Source: Austropuccinia psidii
Taxonomy: Eukaryota; Basidiomycota; Pucciniomycetes; Pucciniales; Sphaerophragmiaceae
Direction: 5' to 3'
NCBI GenBank assembly: GCA_023105745.1
Contig: JALGQZ010000009.1
Span: 19,578,564-19,642,563, forward strand
Length of the DNA stretch: 64,000 nt
Within the stretch, counting starts at the first letter, position 1; every line of letters starts with the position of its first letter. The translations under genes were made by a program, and so were the position numbers. The notes below the pieces were generated by a model. That model was not told the origin of the DNA, did not search any database, and worked only from the letters and a program-made list of their open reading frames with translations. Below, piece after piece: positions 1 through 12,866 of the stretch.

Positions 1-1555
1 AAAGTAAAGCGGCTTCATCTCAATACTTTTGAGTAAATTGCTTATCACTGAGTCTTTCATTGGGATGTTTCTTTCCTAGTAGTGACTTGGAGGCATCTGC
101 CAAAAACGCAATACTGGATGAATCTTCCAAAATTCTCTTCTGGGCTGCTTTATGATTATTAACCCAATCCGCACTTTAAAAATCAATTAGGAGCCCTTCA
201 GGTGCATAGCTGCTAATTTAGCCCATGCCCTCAGCTGGGAGATAAAGTTGATACCTTTGAATCCTCTTTTTATTGCATTGGTCAGCCTTTTCAATTTTTC
301 ATCTAGCCTCCTAATTAATAAATTTCCTTTATCTAACTGGCATTCCATTCTCTTGATTGTGTATCTATTTCTTAAAGGATCCAATTGATCTTCACAGTGT
401 GAATTCACGTTGGCTAGGACTCTTAGGTATTTCTGCAGGAATCCTTGGGAAACCCCAAATGCATATCAAATGTTTTTGACCTAAGCCAAAAACAATCCAC
501 CTGTTAGCACAAGAAGTAGTTATATGAAAAAATACATTAACCTTTAGGCGGGATCTCAGAATTTCTTTTCTTTCTTCATCCCTAGCATGTTTTCCACTCT
601 CCTTGGACTCCCCCTTGTAGTTTTGGGCCATATGCCATTGCACAAAGTGGTTGTAGCCTTTGGTAAGACGATTTATGTCCTCTAGATAACTCATATTGAA
701 ATTTATTAATTGGTATGTCCCACAAATATAAATCTGAAGAAAGCTTTGAATTGCGCTGATTCTACATGCCTTGTTATATAGAATATCAACCAAGTCATTA
801 AGATCTGGAGCCCATTGGCGGATACCAAGTTTTGCTAGAACTGAAACTACATATTTTTTTGACAACTAACTCATATGTAAAATTGAGCTTCTAATTATCT
901 TCTTTTTTGGCTTCATACCTCTCAAAGCAAGGATTTCTTCCAATGTTAACAATGGTGGAAGAGTAGTATTTTCAACATGGCCAAAATTTCACTTAAAAAT
1001 GAAAAACAAGTATTGAATTCTTTTAACATTAAATAATAAGGGGATATTGGTACAGATTGTTGATGAATGGGGCTTCATAGATGTTTGATATTTTCATAAA
1101 ATGCTTTCTTTTATTAAAAAAAATTATATTTATCAGTATGAAAACAAACAATGTGAATATAAAAAAACACTGCATTCCCGTTGTAGGTGCAAATACTTCA
1201 GGAATTTCAACATTAAGAAGCTGATGAGAATTTCTCTTTTTTGAGGAGATAGGGTAGAAAGTCTCTTTGGATCAATATTGTTGACTTTTTGTGGTATGCT
1301 ACTCATGCTTCCTGATGTATTGGCTAAAGTTTGTCAAGACAGTTTGTTTTGTGATTTAGGGTGGTTCAAGATATTTTCTAATTTTTGATGCCCTTTACCA
1401 TTTTATTTTGCCAATGCAGTACCTTCAGAGGGACATTCCTCCTTAAGATTTAATTTAACTAGTAAAGCTTCCAAATTTTGTTCACAACTCTTAAGTTTTT
1501 CTTCAATGTGTTTAATTTTCTGGGTTTTCTGCTCAAAGAGAGGAGTAATATTATT
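1..1555 (-). pseudogene. Decayed gene of an unnamed basidiomycete/rust protein family (runs off the left edge)
   Basis: Translation on the minus strand gives, in order, a short coiled-coil-like stretch (about 1555-1410), a 'LPPLLTLEEILALRGMKPKK' block (about 950-905), 'LGIRQWAPDLNDLVDILYN' (about 835-775), 'FVQWHMAQNYK' (about 640), 'VLANVNSHCEDQ' (about 430-395) and 'FLADASKSLLGKKHPNERLS' (about 95-35). I recognise this block order from a repeated family in rust and other basidiomycete genomes. I know no function for it. The copy is dead: there is an in-frame stop just upstream of the LGIRQW block (about 868), a frameshift near 440-470 that splits the reading frame into pieces 865-392 and 408-187, and another stop near the left edge. 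The 3' end lies outside the window. The family assignment is from memory; the breaks are read directly. Confidence 0.5.
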
Positions 1556-1623
1556 GTTATTTTCTGATGCAAACGTTTTTGGAAATAGCTATTGAAATTC
1601 ATATGTAATGTTAATTAATAGAT

Positions 1624-2130
1624 GGAAATTGTGTGGAGTATCCTGGAAACTTATAATATCAGTAGTGCTGTAAAGATAGCAGATATAGCAGAAAAAGTAA
1701 TAGAAGCAAGTGAGAGGAGGAATTAAAACCTTTGCAATTGAGTAAGCTACTGTAATAGAGATGAACAAAAAGAAAAGCTGAAGCAAGGAAGGCATAAGAT
1801 CAGAAAAGGTAAACAGAAAAAAGTGGGAGGAGAGTGAAGAAAGTGAAATCTCTGAAGTAATTTGATGTGAGAGATAGGGAAATTGTGTGGAGTATCCTGG
1901 AAACTTATAATATCAGTAGTGCTGTAAAGATAGCAGATATAGCAGAAAAAGTAATAGAAGCAAGTGAGAGGAGGAATTAAAACCTTTGCAATTGAGTAAG
2001 CTACTGTAATAGAGATGAACAAAAAGAAAAGCTGAAGCAAGGAAGGCATAAGATCAGAAAAGGTAAACAGAAAAAAGTGGGAGGAGAGTGAAGAAAGTGA
2101 AATCTCTGAAGTAATTTGATGTGAGAGATA
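1624..2130. repeat. Perfect 254-bp tandem duplication
   Basis: Positions 1624-1876 are repeated at 1878-2130 with a period of 254 bp, and I see no mismatch by eye. The duplication produces two overlapping look-alike reading frames on the minus strand with the same first 57 residues, which is an artefact of the repeat rather than two genes. Perfect identity implies a very recent event or an assembly artefact. Confidence 0.95.
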
Positions 2131-4620
2131 TGTATTGATAACAATAGGAAATGTTGAACCTAATTATAGCATTATGACAATGGGAATGAAAAATATAATT
2201 ATTGTATTCTCATCCCTTCTTGCTTTCTATTGTTCATCAGAAGTCTAACTTTTACATCAATTTGTGGCATAGTAAATTTGTGAGCCTTAGAGGTAATTTC
2301 ATATACCCAAAAGACCACAAATATAAAAAATAACATATTAATATAAATAAAATAAATTTATTTATATTATTAGAATAAAAATAAAAAATATAAATATAAA
2401 ATTATATTAAAAATAAAAAATTAATTATAATTTAAAAATAAAATTACTTTAAATTTTGTAAATATAAAATTACATTTATACTTGAAAAATTTAAGTAAAA
2501 ATGAAATTTTAACAAAATTGTGAAAAAATAAATAAATTTGGAAAAAAGTTAAATAAAACTTATTATAACTTTTTATCCAATAAATAAACATATAAATTTT
2601 ATTTCACCATTGGATTCCTCATAAAAAATCAGGTGGGGTCACCTCTGAGTGAAATTTTTGTAACTCAACTCTAAATAAGCTTAAATTAAGTTTTTAGTAT
2701 TTTCAATACAAAAGTTGAAAATCCTCAAAACCTTAATTTAATTCACACCACATGTGGTGTTAACCATCAATTTTTGTGTTAAAATTGAGGTGTTGTGTTT
2801 AGTTTAGAAGTTATGAGGAATTAAAGTATTTTCAATTGAATTCAATTGAAATGTCAAAACGTGCGCGTGTATTACATAAGTGAACTTTGATTTACATATG
2901 AGGTGTCAATTATTACTGTATTGTACTGTACAATTGAATTGAATTACATGTGTAAATTATAAGTATAATACATGATGAGGAATTAAAGGAAAAATAAATT
3001 GGAAAGATTAAATTTGGGGGGGAAAAGGAACTCCAGCTCTAAGGGGGAGCTAGACCCCCAAAATCCTTGCTGACAGGCATGGGATGTCAAAATTCACGCA
3101 AAAGTTCATCACTTTTGGCCTGGAATTGAGTTACAGGGTCTGTGGACTCAATTGATGATGAGGTTTTGATACCAACTGGGGTAGTTTTAGCTGTTGCCAA
3201 GAAGGTAAAACTACCCTTAAGATAAAACAATCATAATAAAAACAGTTTTAACTGGTTTCTACGCCTCTGACACACATTCTGACGTGTTTTGAAGGCTCTA
3301 GGCCTGGTATTGCTATAGTAATGGCTGATTTAAGGGTCTAAAATGGCTAAAATTGGCTAAAAATGGCTTAAACCAGCCCTTTTTGGTCTAAACCAGGGTT
3401 CAATGATGCCATAATTGGCTTTTCTGTTGTCAGACTGTTTTTCACGACTGACAAGAGTAAATTTTACTTTTGGAGTAAGAGAATTGATGGCTATAAAAGA
3501 ATGTCTTCTTTGCCCTACTTTTCTCTTCATGTTAGAATCTTTTCCTTTTATAATTAGTTTAAACACTGTTAAACCAATCAATAAGAGATTCCAACCACCC
3601 TTTTTAAATCATTTTAATCCTTTTAACCACGTGAAAAAATCATTATAATCATTGTTTGTAACTCTTATAATCATTTTTACCCCTGAACCACCCCAAAAGT
3701 GAATTAAAGCATCTTTCATCACTGTTAACTTTGTCACTTTGTTTCCAAATTCACTCTGGTCACTTTTGGGCGTGTTTTCTCTTTAATATTCTTTTTAAAG
3801 ACTTTGTTCTTTAATTAATTGCTTGCAGTTCTTTGCTCAATTAATTCCAATTGAAATTGCTCTTGAAGAAATTTCTTTTGTAGCCTTAAAATATCTCTTG
3901 TAGAGTATTTTTTGGATAAATTTTTATTGTTGGTAAAACAATAAATTTTTTTTGTTGGTAAAACAATAAATTTTTATAATATTATTGTTTTATACTAATA
4001 AAGTTATAAACAATAAATTTGGCGTGTTTTCTCTTAAAAATAATATTTCATATCATTTTTAATTGAATTTTACCTTATACAAATTTTGAGGACAGGAAAA
4101 GTACTTGATTTTTAATAAAAGTTTCATATCCACACCTTACAAAATTGGTAGCTTGAAAGAAATGAATTACTGAACTTTGCAAAGGTCATTCGTCAAAGAA
4201 TCCCTTAATGAGTTTGATAATATAGTTCAATTTCTTTTGATGAAACACAATTTAATTTAAACTTCTTTTGTTTACAGATTGTGTGATCCATAGTGGCTTA
4301 TTTTTCTTTTGTTGTGTTAGTTTAGTGCTTTTATACTAAAACGGTATTATTAAGAATTACTAATATGATTACATTAATCAAATGCGCCAGAAAAATGCTT
4401 TCTTTAAAGCTCAATTTCATTCACAAAGACATTTTGAAACTAAGTTTACAAACATGTAATTTCAGATATCACCACCCATATGCAAACCATGTGCATGCAT
4501 ATGTCACCTGCTCTCCCAGAATTCTAAGAGAGGAACAATTGGAGGCTGCCAGTTCATCCACAAAAGTTGTCCCTAACAAAACAAATCATGTAATTTTTTT
4601 CTTATGAGTTTTTTTTCAAA
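2131..4620. other. Gene-free AT-rich intergenic DNA
   Basis: No convincing gene is seen. Positions 2280-2620 are almost pure A/T with short homopolymers. Positions 3000-3900 have more normal composition, but the short reading frames there (3357-3581 minus, 3415-3648 plus) lie on opposite strands of the same bases and carry no recognisable motif. Confidence 0.6.
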
Positions 4621-4960
4621 AAAGCTATTTTTACCACTTTTTTTAAAAAAACTGTTTTTGTACTAGTTTTTTTCAAATAAACTATCTTTGTACTAGTTTT
4701 TTTCAAAAAAAAGATTTTTCTACTAGTTTTTCTTTTAAAAAGACCTATTTTTGTACCAGTTTTTTTTCAAAAAAAATATTTGTGTACTAGTTGTTTACAA
4801 AAAACTATTTTTGTACTATTTTTTGCAAAAAATGTTTTTTGTACTAATTTTTTTCAAAAAGCCATTTTATTATTTTTTTAGAAAAGCTGCTTTTTTGACT
4901 AGTTTTTTCCAATTAACTGTTTTTTACTAGTTTCTTAAAAAAACTATCTTTTATTCTTCT
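4621..4960. repeat. Degenerate ~30-bp T-rich tandem repeat
   Basis: The core TACTAG (or TACCAG/TACTAT) recurs near 4661, 4691, 4721, 4754, 4786, 4813 and 4842, each followed by a run of T, then C, then a run of A (for example TTTTTTTCAAAAAAA). Each unit can therefore form a small A/T hairpin. The pattern fades into irregular T/A runs up to about 5460. Nothing coding is seen here. Confidence 0.7.
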
Positions 4961-5460
4961 TCCAAGGGTCTCTTAAAAGAAACTATTTTCAAATATTTTT
5001 TCAAAAGCAAAATTTAACTAATTTTTGCAAAAATGACTTTTTTGAAAGGAGGTAGTTTTGTGGAAAAAGAACAATTTTTGCAATGTTACTCTTTTTTTGG
5101 TGTAAAAACCTTTTTTTGTCAAAGAGAACAGCTAGATTTTTAACATAAAAACACTTTTTTATAATTTTAGAAGAAAAATTGATTTTTCTAGGAAATCTTT
5201 CTCAAGAAACGTTTTATTTTGAAAATGCTGTTTTTTTCTCAAAAATATAGTTTTGTTTTCAAAGAAACTTGTTTCAAAAAATCTAAGCTATCAGAAAAAC
5301 GTTTTTTTTCAAGAAAATATTTTTCTGTTGAAAGATATCATTTCTTTTTGAGTAGAACTACCTTTTTCAGAAAATCTATTCTTTTTTGAAAAAGAAACTG
5401 AGAGCTCCCAAAAGACTTTTTTAAGAAGTTATTTTTTTGCAAAAGACCTACTCTCTCTCA

Positions 5461-6368
5461 AAGCATTTAATTTTATTCAAACTGAACCATTTGATTCAAA
5501 ACTCCAACTTTGAAAAAGGAAACCATTCTTTTTGCAAAAAAAACAAATGGCATTCAACTTAATAAAACAAGATTTTTCTACAAAGCAAATTGTTATTTCA
5601 CAAAACTATGAGTTTTCTGGAGAAAGAAACAATAATTCTTTTATCAAAGAAACTTTTGAAAAATTATTCTCATCATTACCAAAAGTAAAAGACTTTTCTT
5701 ATCCAAAAATCAATTTCAGAAACCCTTTTTTGAGCTCAAAGAAAATATGAAAATCCAGAAGGAATCCTAGACTAGCTCTGACTTCATAAGATTAGAATAT
5801 CATAATGGGGTTGTTCAAAAAGAAAATGTGCAGTTCTCATAGAAAAAATAACCTTTAATTTCTTTGGATCACACCTCAATTGAAAAATACTATTAATCAA
5901 TCTTGCATAAAGATATTAATTCACATATGTGGAGAACATTATATTTTGGAACAGGAAATTCATAATTTATAACTTGTTTTATTTATACAATTTACTAAAT
6001 ATCAGAAGAGTATCAAGTTTATAGTATCTACTTGATTATTTATTGCTTCAAACTATTTGTGAACTTAAACATTTGGTTATTCTCCTCCATTCCTTGAGGT
6101 TATCACTCAATTTACTTTCAGAGATTTTAATAAGTACTCTTGTCTTTTATAGATTCATATGGTTCTCTTTCATAGTTGGAAACTTATTTTGTTTCAGCTT
6201 CCTGAAAACAATCTAAATACTAACTTCAGTATATCTTCAGAACAAAAACTTGATTAACAATTATTATTTAATGGATAACTTCTTCATTTATGTCAGATAC
6301 GCTTGTGAATTGTTCTCATTTAAAATTTTTGACCATTCTGTAAATTAAATTAAGTGAAATCCTATTTG
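5461..6368. other. Gene-free spacer
   Basis: AT-rich DNA without a recognisable gene. The open frame at 5532-5750 has low-complexity composition (K, N, F, S rich) and no motif, so I do not call it. Confidence 0.5.
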
Positions 6369-7784
6369 TTTCAGCCTGTTACTCAAAACCAGATCACAAG
6401 CATGACTTCCACAATACCATAAACTAATGGTAGAGGGAAATACCACCAAAACATGTAGCTGAGCCAAACAAGGTCAAAAGGTATCAAAAGAAGGAGGAAA
6501 CTCACCTATTTCCAAAAACACAAACCCCATCATCATAGGACAAAGAATAAAAAAGTTATTCCTGCTTAAAGTTGTTGCTGAGCATAAACCTTAATTTTCA
6601 CCTCTCATCTAAAATCCAGAGGAAGAGCCTTAACCCCAGAAAAGGCGTATTCAAATTGAATCTCTAAGTCAGGGCTATCCAATGGTACTGGTCAAATTGA
6701 GCTAACACCAAAATTACAGAATCTATGGCCAAAATAAGGTCAAATAAGGATGAACAAAATATTCACCTCTCATCTACCTTCTACAGTTTTAATGTGAGAT
6801 ACTTGAAGTGGAGTCTTTTTTGAAGAAGCACAATCAGGGCTATCTTATGGTTCCCACTATTTCCCCATATCTCATCTAAAACAAAAGTTATGGGAAAACA
6901 AGTTCCATACAGATTTTGAGATAATCATATATCTGGATAACTGAAATTTAACATGGCATAAATTTGCCATATTTAATGTTAACCATACTAAATGATGTCC
7001 CATTGTGTGGATCTCATGCAGTAATACACAATGAACTAATCTTGAGCTCAATATTCTAAAAACTGACAATGTTATAGCAGTTTTAAGTTCATAGTCCCAA
7101 ATTTGTACCAACACAGCTTTACTGTGGGATAACATCCCGTAAGTATGGTTATGAGGTGTCAAATAGACAAATAAGCCTTTTTATACTTCAATACCTCATA
7201 GTTCAGTCAAATAGAGGGGTCCATACAGGTTCTTTACAGCTTCTGATGCATCAGAAGCACCAGAACACACCTGTAAACTACATTGGTGAAAATGTTCATC
7301 CTTTATAGGGTAAAAATGACAACATGTGATTTTAGAACCACATTTCCCCCCAATACCAGTCTGTATTGAGTGTCTAGAACCACAAACCAGCCAACATTAG
7401 TGGAACGTTTCACTCTTTGGTCATGTGCATAGGTAAACAACATCTCACTACCCTTGAACAACATAAAAGGAGGCCTTTCTTCACCAGAAGGCCAATCCAT
7501 CATCCTGTTCTTAGTATTCTTACATGGCATAGCTTCTCAAAGAAGTGGTACCCTTAGAATTAAACAGGTATAATTAAAATTGTAATTCATGTAGGGTTTA
7601 TTTTTGTAAACCAACAGGTAAACACTGCACCCAACGCTATCAATAGCACTCACCATCACTAATCTCTTTTAGTATAGCCCTTTTAAACCATTCACTCACT
7701 CAATTATCATCATTATTTTCGTTTCACACTCATAGTTATAGCTTTTCATTATCATTTTGGAGCTATATGATAGTCACCCTGACA
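6369..7784 (-). mobile_element. Solo LTR, 'TGTCAG' family, copy A
   Basis: Read on the minus strand the element starts TGTCAGGGTGAC and ends with CAGGCTGAAA, a slightly mutated match to the inverted terminus TGTCAG...CTGACA seen in the better copy at 20254-21690. The left flank is ATTTG and the right flank is CTTTG; the homologous right flank at the second locus (28719-28723) is ATTTG, so the original 5-bp target duplication was probably ATTTG. No internal coding region follows, which fits a solo LTR left by recombination. Short reading frames inside it (6872-7162, 7303-7530) are not genes. Confidence 0.75.
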
Positions 7785-9171
7785 CTTTGTTGGGAGTCCA
7801 AACCTCTAAAATAAAGGTTAGTGAGATTTTCATTTTTGGTGATTTTTACTGTTGGATGCTTTTATTATTATAATCAAGGTCCTCTATTGAAAGAAATGAA
7901 AACAACTGATTTCCACCTAATAAGAAAAAAACAGGGATATTCAAGTGATATCATGGTAAAAAGAAAGCCACATATTAAGAACAAACAAATTATGCCAAAG
8001 AGCTCTCCTGGTCATAATCTGTGACTGGCCGGGAAGTTACACCAAAAACTCCCTGGTGATACTTTCCCAGCCACTATGCTGTATTTGATCAACACAGATC
8101 AACAATCAGTTCCCAAGCTCAGATCCCTGTGCATAACTACAGGACCACCTACTCTGCTTTAAACACCTTCAATGAACCTTCTTCTTCCTTTTGTGATGTA
8201 AGAACATGAGAACCTCTTTTGACCATTATTCTTTTCTCATCCTTCTTACTCTCCTTTTTTTCTTTTCTTACTTTTTTATTTTATTTGTATTTCTCTCTTT
8301 CTTTTATTTCTTGTGTGTTGTAGCTGATTTAGGTGAAGTACCTTTTACTCTATTTTCAAATCCACAAGACCAACTAACAACACATCTCATGTAGCTATTG
8401 GTTATCTTGAAGAATTTTCCATTAGGCCTGTTTTTGTATCATTTATTTTTTTGAGCCACTTGCTATTTACCGTATAGGTACTTTCTTATTCTTGCCATCT
8501 CAATTATCTTTCATTCTCTTGTTGATGAAATATACCGTTTAGTTTTGTTCTTTGACACATACTTCCTAGAAATCCACGATATTCTTTTCTACTTATATCT
8601 ACGTTAAGTATTTTTTTTGAAAAAACTTTGTTAAGATATTTGTTAATTATAGATTTTCAGTACTCTCTTGTTTAATTCAACCTTCTGAAACTTCTCCTAA
8701 GATCTCTACACGTAGCGCAGCTAAGTATTACATAGTACTCTTTCCATGGGAACTTTTTTTGATACAGTATCTGTTTTCCTTTGTATTTTTTATTTTATTG
8801 CTGGTGTTGGAGTATTCCATTGTTGAATGGTGCTTTTTGTTCTGAATCAAATGTTTCATTTGATTATTTGTAATTTCCATTTACATTAATTTTCATTGAA
8901 CAAAATTAAAATACTTTGATATTTTCTATTGCTTTAATTCTACTCAAACGTACTGTACTCTTCAGTATTTAAAGAGAGATTACTTCGTTCGAACTTAGAC
9001 CATGAATAAAAATAATTAAATCAATTTCATCCTTGTTTTCCTTGTGTAGTTAACAGCTGGAACTTGTTTCTATACCTCATTGATATGGTTTCCACAACTA
9101 TCGCGCCATAGACTTATCTTTTTCAAGTGCTCTTACTAGAACTCTGACTTTTCAGACACTTTTGGTTCAGA
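7785..9171. repeat. Repeat F, locus A
   Basis: This segment is a near-identical copy (roughly 90-95 percent by eye) of 28719-30019. The terminal part 9084-9171 instead matches 36823-36904, on the other side of the Helitron. Locus A is therefore the uninterrupted form of F and serves as the empty site for the Helitron at 30020-36822. An exon-like tail at about 8324-8394, following a polypyrimidine tract and AG, is conserved in both copies, but I cannot assign a gene. Confidence 0.8.
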
Positions 9172-11331
9172 CTAGAGTTCAGGTCGGCTTCACCGGATTT
9201 AACATGTACTCTGGAATACTATTCAATAATACATAATTAATATAAAAAATTTATTTCATGAAATAATATCTCTAACTACCACATTTGTGACTTCCGACCC
9301 AGAACTTTTGCCATTAACTCCTACCAAAGGTTTTCTAGGATCTCTAATTCTTGAAAGAGCAAAATACAATTGTCCATGCAAGAAAACATTTTTATTGAGA
9401 TATATACTCATGTGGTAAAAAGATTGACCCTGTGCTTTGTCATTTGTCATTGCAAAGAACAATGTAACAGGTAATTAGTACCTACTGAAGGATATAGCAT
9501 ATTCTGCTTATTCTTGATGATAGAGCTTGATTTTTGGTATGAGCACAGTTTCATTCTTCTTAAAGCCAGTCAGTATGTTACATATCAATACATGAGGCCT
9601 TATTTCTTGAATCCTGAGTCTTTTTCCATTGCATAAACCTCTTTCAATATTGAGATTCCTCAATAACATTACAGGAGTCCTGACCTTCAGCTCTAGCATA
9701 TGCATCTGGAACCCTGGTATTTATATTGCATTCAATATCTCTTCAGTAACTTCATTTTGCAATTCACCTCCAGTTAAATCAATAGATCTTGAAATGAATT
9801 TGCGACCCCCAATTGATTTTAAAAGTGTTGCATTAATGGCATGGATGCTAGTATTCAAAGGTGTAATAATTGCTCTACTTGCATAATACAACCCTGCCTG
9901 AATGAATGAATCTTGTGCTAGTATTTTATGCAAGTCACTGTAATCAAAGGATATCAGAGCCTCAGAGATAAATTGGGTATTTTAATTGTGAATCAAATTT
10001 AATAAGGATATCTCTATTGTTGCTATGTCTAATTCTTGGTATACCCCTTCACCCATACTTCCCAGCCATTTTGCAAACTTCTCTGTCTCATGGTTCCACA
10101 TTATTTTTCCAATGCCCAATCATAAGTTTCGCATTGGAAATTCCTTTGTTAGGAAACCCCAAATATATGATCTTTTGATACATGATGATTCCTGATCATA
10201 TATCCCCCCATGCTTGACAATAGGCAATATTTGCCTGAAATCACCTGAAAAGAAAACAGATATACCCCCAAAAGGCTTTGTACTCCTATTTGAGTCCCTG
10301 AGTGAACAATTGACACATTCAATTGCATGTTGATGTTGCATTGAAATTTCATCCCAATTTAGGATATCCACTGATTCAAGATGGCTTGAAAGAATATCTT
10401 TTGGCATCCAGCTGCATACTGAGTCCTCATGCACTGTCAAAGGAATTGCAAATTCTGTATGAGCTGTCGTTCCATTGTTCAAGAGTAGGGCTGCAATCCC
10501 AGATGCAGATACTGATTCTACTTTCATGTTATGTTCTTTACACTTGTGTATTGAACAGCTCAAAAGAAATGTTTTTCCAGACCCACCTGGACCATCTATG
10601 AAGCATAAATATTGTGAGCCTGAAATGATTACTTGAAAAACATGATTGTATATTTTGGTTTGCTCCTCAGTTAATGTTTCAGCCTTGTAAGCTTTACCCT
10701 CAATAACCAAGCAAAAACCTTTCCTTTCATCATATTGTTCAAATTTTTTAGAGTCTGGCAATGTCAAATGTATACCAACTTGCATGAATCCAGTATTAAG
10801 TCATGCTAATTCTTGTTGAATAAGATATATACAATAATCTCGAATATCTTTAGGCAATGGATAAGAAATGATTGAACTTTCTTGTGACTTGAAATTGCAA
10901 TCATCTGACAATGTCCCCATGTGTTTGTGAAGTAAGAGCAAAGGATTTGATGGTGGGCTGTGAACCAAAATAATGACAAACATTTCCCGTAGCTTTGGAC
11001 CACTCATAAATGCACCAGCTTCAGTTAGAAATTCTTTGTAGTCCTTGTCAGAAAGCAATAAGCCTAATTCTTCAGCTGTTTGTCTGAATGTTGGATAAGT
11101 TACACCATTGAGAGTTTGCACATCTGCAAAGGAATGTAGATTAGGCCTGTGCAAAAGTAGAAGGCGCAAGTAGTAGCTTTTGCCTTAATTTACTTTGGCA
11201 AAGAGCACCAATCTTATTGATCCCTGCGATTTAACTCTTGCTAACCACTTCCTTTTTTTCTTTTCCCAGTAGAAATAATAGGGGACTTCATGATACAATA
11301 ACTTTCTCACTCTCATACCTTTTTCAATAGC
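9172..11331 (-). mobile_element. 3' fragment of a Helitron (copy A)
   Basis: The element's 3' end is on the left: reading the minus strand, a hairpin CCGGTGAAGCCG is followed after about ten bases by CTAG (9175-9172), then by a host T. That is the hairpin plus CTRR ending expected of Helitrons. The right side is cut off exactly where a Ty3/gypsy LTR starts (11332), so the Rep nuclease half and the 5' end are missing. The encoded helicase differs clearly from the copy at 30066-32323, so the two Helitrons belong to different subfamilies. Confidence 0.8.
9256..11331 (-). pseudogene. Truncated Helitron Pif1-type helicase
   Basis: Minus-strand pieces match the C-terminal Pif1-like helicase of Helitron Rep-helicases. 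Visible motifs are Walker A DGPGGSGKT (about 10597-10570), Walker B 'WDEISMQH' (about 10360-10335), 'FFSGDFRQILPIVKHGG' (about 10245-10205), 'VRTPVMLLRNLNIERGLCNG' (about 9690-9630) and 'NDKAQGQSFYHMSIYLN' (about 9445-9390). The helicase normally unwinds DNA during rolling-circle transposition. The frame is broken near 10800 and 11170, at about 10110-9940, and near 9710 and 9480. The upstream Rep domain was removed by the gypsy insertion at 11332. Dead as written. Confidence 0.85.
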
Positions 11332-12866
11332 TGTCACAAGAATGGCAATGACCCTCTTGGACTCCATATGGCATATCAGTGACATATCAATCTTATGGCT
11401 ATTTGGCCATATCCATAATCACTGGCAAAAATGGCCCTCTCATATTTTATGGCCTTGTATGGTCATTTCACTCCTAGGGACAACCTGGCCCCTTCACTAT
11501 CATCAGGAATTTCCAGGCCATTCTCTTCTTTTGGGAACTTACAGGTATTTTCCAGTCAGCAGGAAAAATACAGCCCAAAATCCTGTATTTGTCTTTTTAA
11601 GCTTTAAATACAGTTTTGCACATTTTGCGCATTTTTGAGGATTTCTGCTGCATTCAGCTGTATATGCCATTTTCCCGTGTATTATGGGAAATATGTCCAA
11701 AAGGCTATATCAGGCCTTTTGAGGCTTAATTGCCAGTTTTGTGCATTTTGTGCACTTTCGCGCATTTTGCGCATTTCTGCACATTTTGCACACTTTGTGC
11801 AAGTACAGCTTTAAAGCTGTATTTTGCCAATAAGCCTAGAAACACCTTGTCACCTTTGAAGTCACACAAAACCCAATCTTCACTCTCATCCTCCTGAATT
11901 CACTCACAATGACCTTTTGCCAGTTTCACCCTTTGGAAACTCAAATTGTCATAAATGGTGTTATACACCATTCCGCACCTTTTTTCACCAGCAGTTAAAT
12001 GGTGTCAATATCAGAGGGGTAATTCAAAATTCCATAATTCACCAAAGTATCATGTCAACCAGAGGACCCATCAAGGCTCAAGTGCAGGTGTAATTTCTCA
12101 AAGACCAATGATGCCATCAGGAATTCATTGGTTATTCTCACTTCAAGTATTCCCTCCAAGGGAATACTGTCAATTAATTCCCAAGGTGTATTCAAGAGGA
12201 AGTTCCAAACAAGTTGTCAAGCGTCAATGCTCCATAAATCCAACTTGGCAACCACATTCATTTCAATACAGTATCGATTCATCAAGACCTGCATTTCAAT
12301 CATAAATCATGGGAAAATCATTCAATAAAGTTCATTTCCCAATATGGCAAGGTATACACTCCATCAGACAATCAATACAGCTTCCAGTATTCAATACAGG
12401 ACCATTGCTAGCCTGAAGTAGTCAAGCTCTCAATGTTTTACATATACCAGCTTCCTTTGACCCTGGGGGGTTTTCCCCCAGTTAATTAATATATTTTGCT
12501 TTTATTTTATCTTTATTTATCTTATCATTTTTGTCAAGTGAATACTGATATTATCAAGTCAGTCATTTAGCACCTTTTCTCTTTTCTTTCTTTGCCTGTC
12601 AATGGATCTTTGGTGGTCATATCCTTACTCATTCCATTGTTCATTTTAGCAGGTTGAAACAGTGATTAAGGACTTACTTGGCTTTCTCTTTGGCCATTTG
12701 GCTTCCCATTTCTCTTCTTGCATATCATCTTTTTACTTTCATTCTTCTTAGAGAAATTCAATTCTTTATTTTTATTTTCTTTATTGTTTTGGAGTCTTCC
12801 AAGTGAGTTCCCTGATTGCTGAGTTCCAGGCCACTCTTGTTTTTCTATTGAAGAGCCCCTGTGACA
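11332..12866 (+). repeat. 5' LTR of the gypsy element (1535 bp)
   Basis: It starts TGTCACAA and ends CCCCTGTGACA, a perfect short inverted terminus (TGTCACA/TGTGACA). Positions from 11332 match the 3' LTR from 19467 closely, up to about 12102 (equivalent to 20253). Inside are a GCRCATTTTG-like array (about 11600-11815), the block GGTGTTATACACCATT, and a CCCCAGTTAATTAATATATT block near 12476, shared with the LTRs ending at 15752 and 63870. Confidence 0.85.

Noticed and set aside
1589..2049. Two similar minus-strand frames (68 and 100 aa)
   Set aside because: Simply the two copies of the 254-bp tandem duplication; no motif.
6872..7530. Small minus-strand frames, one similar to 27873-28094
   Set aside because: Inside LTR copies A and C.
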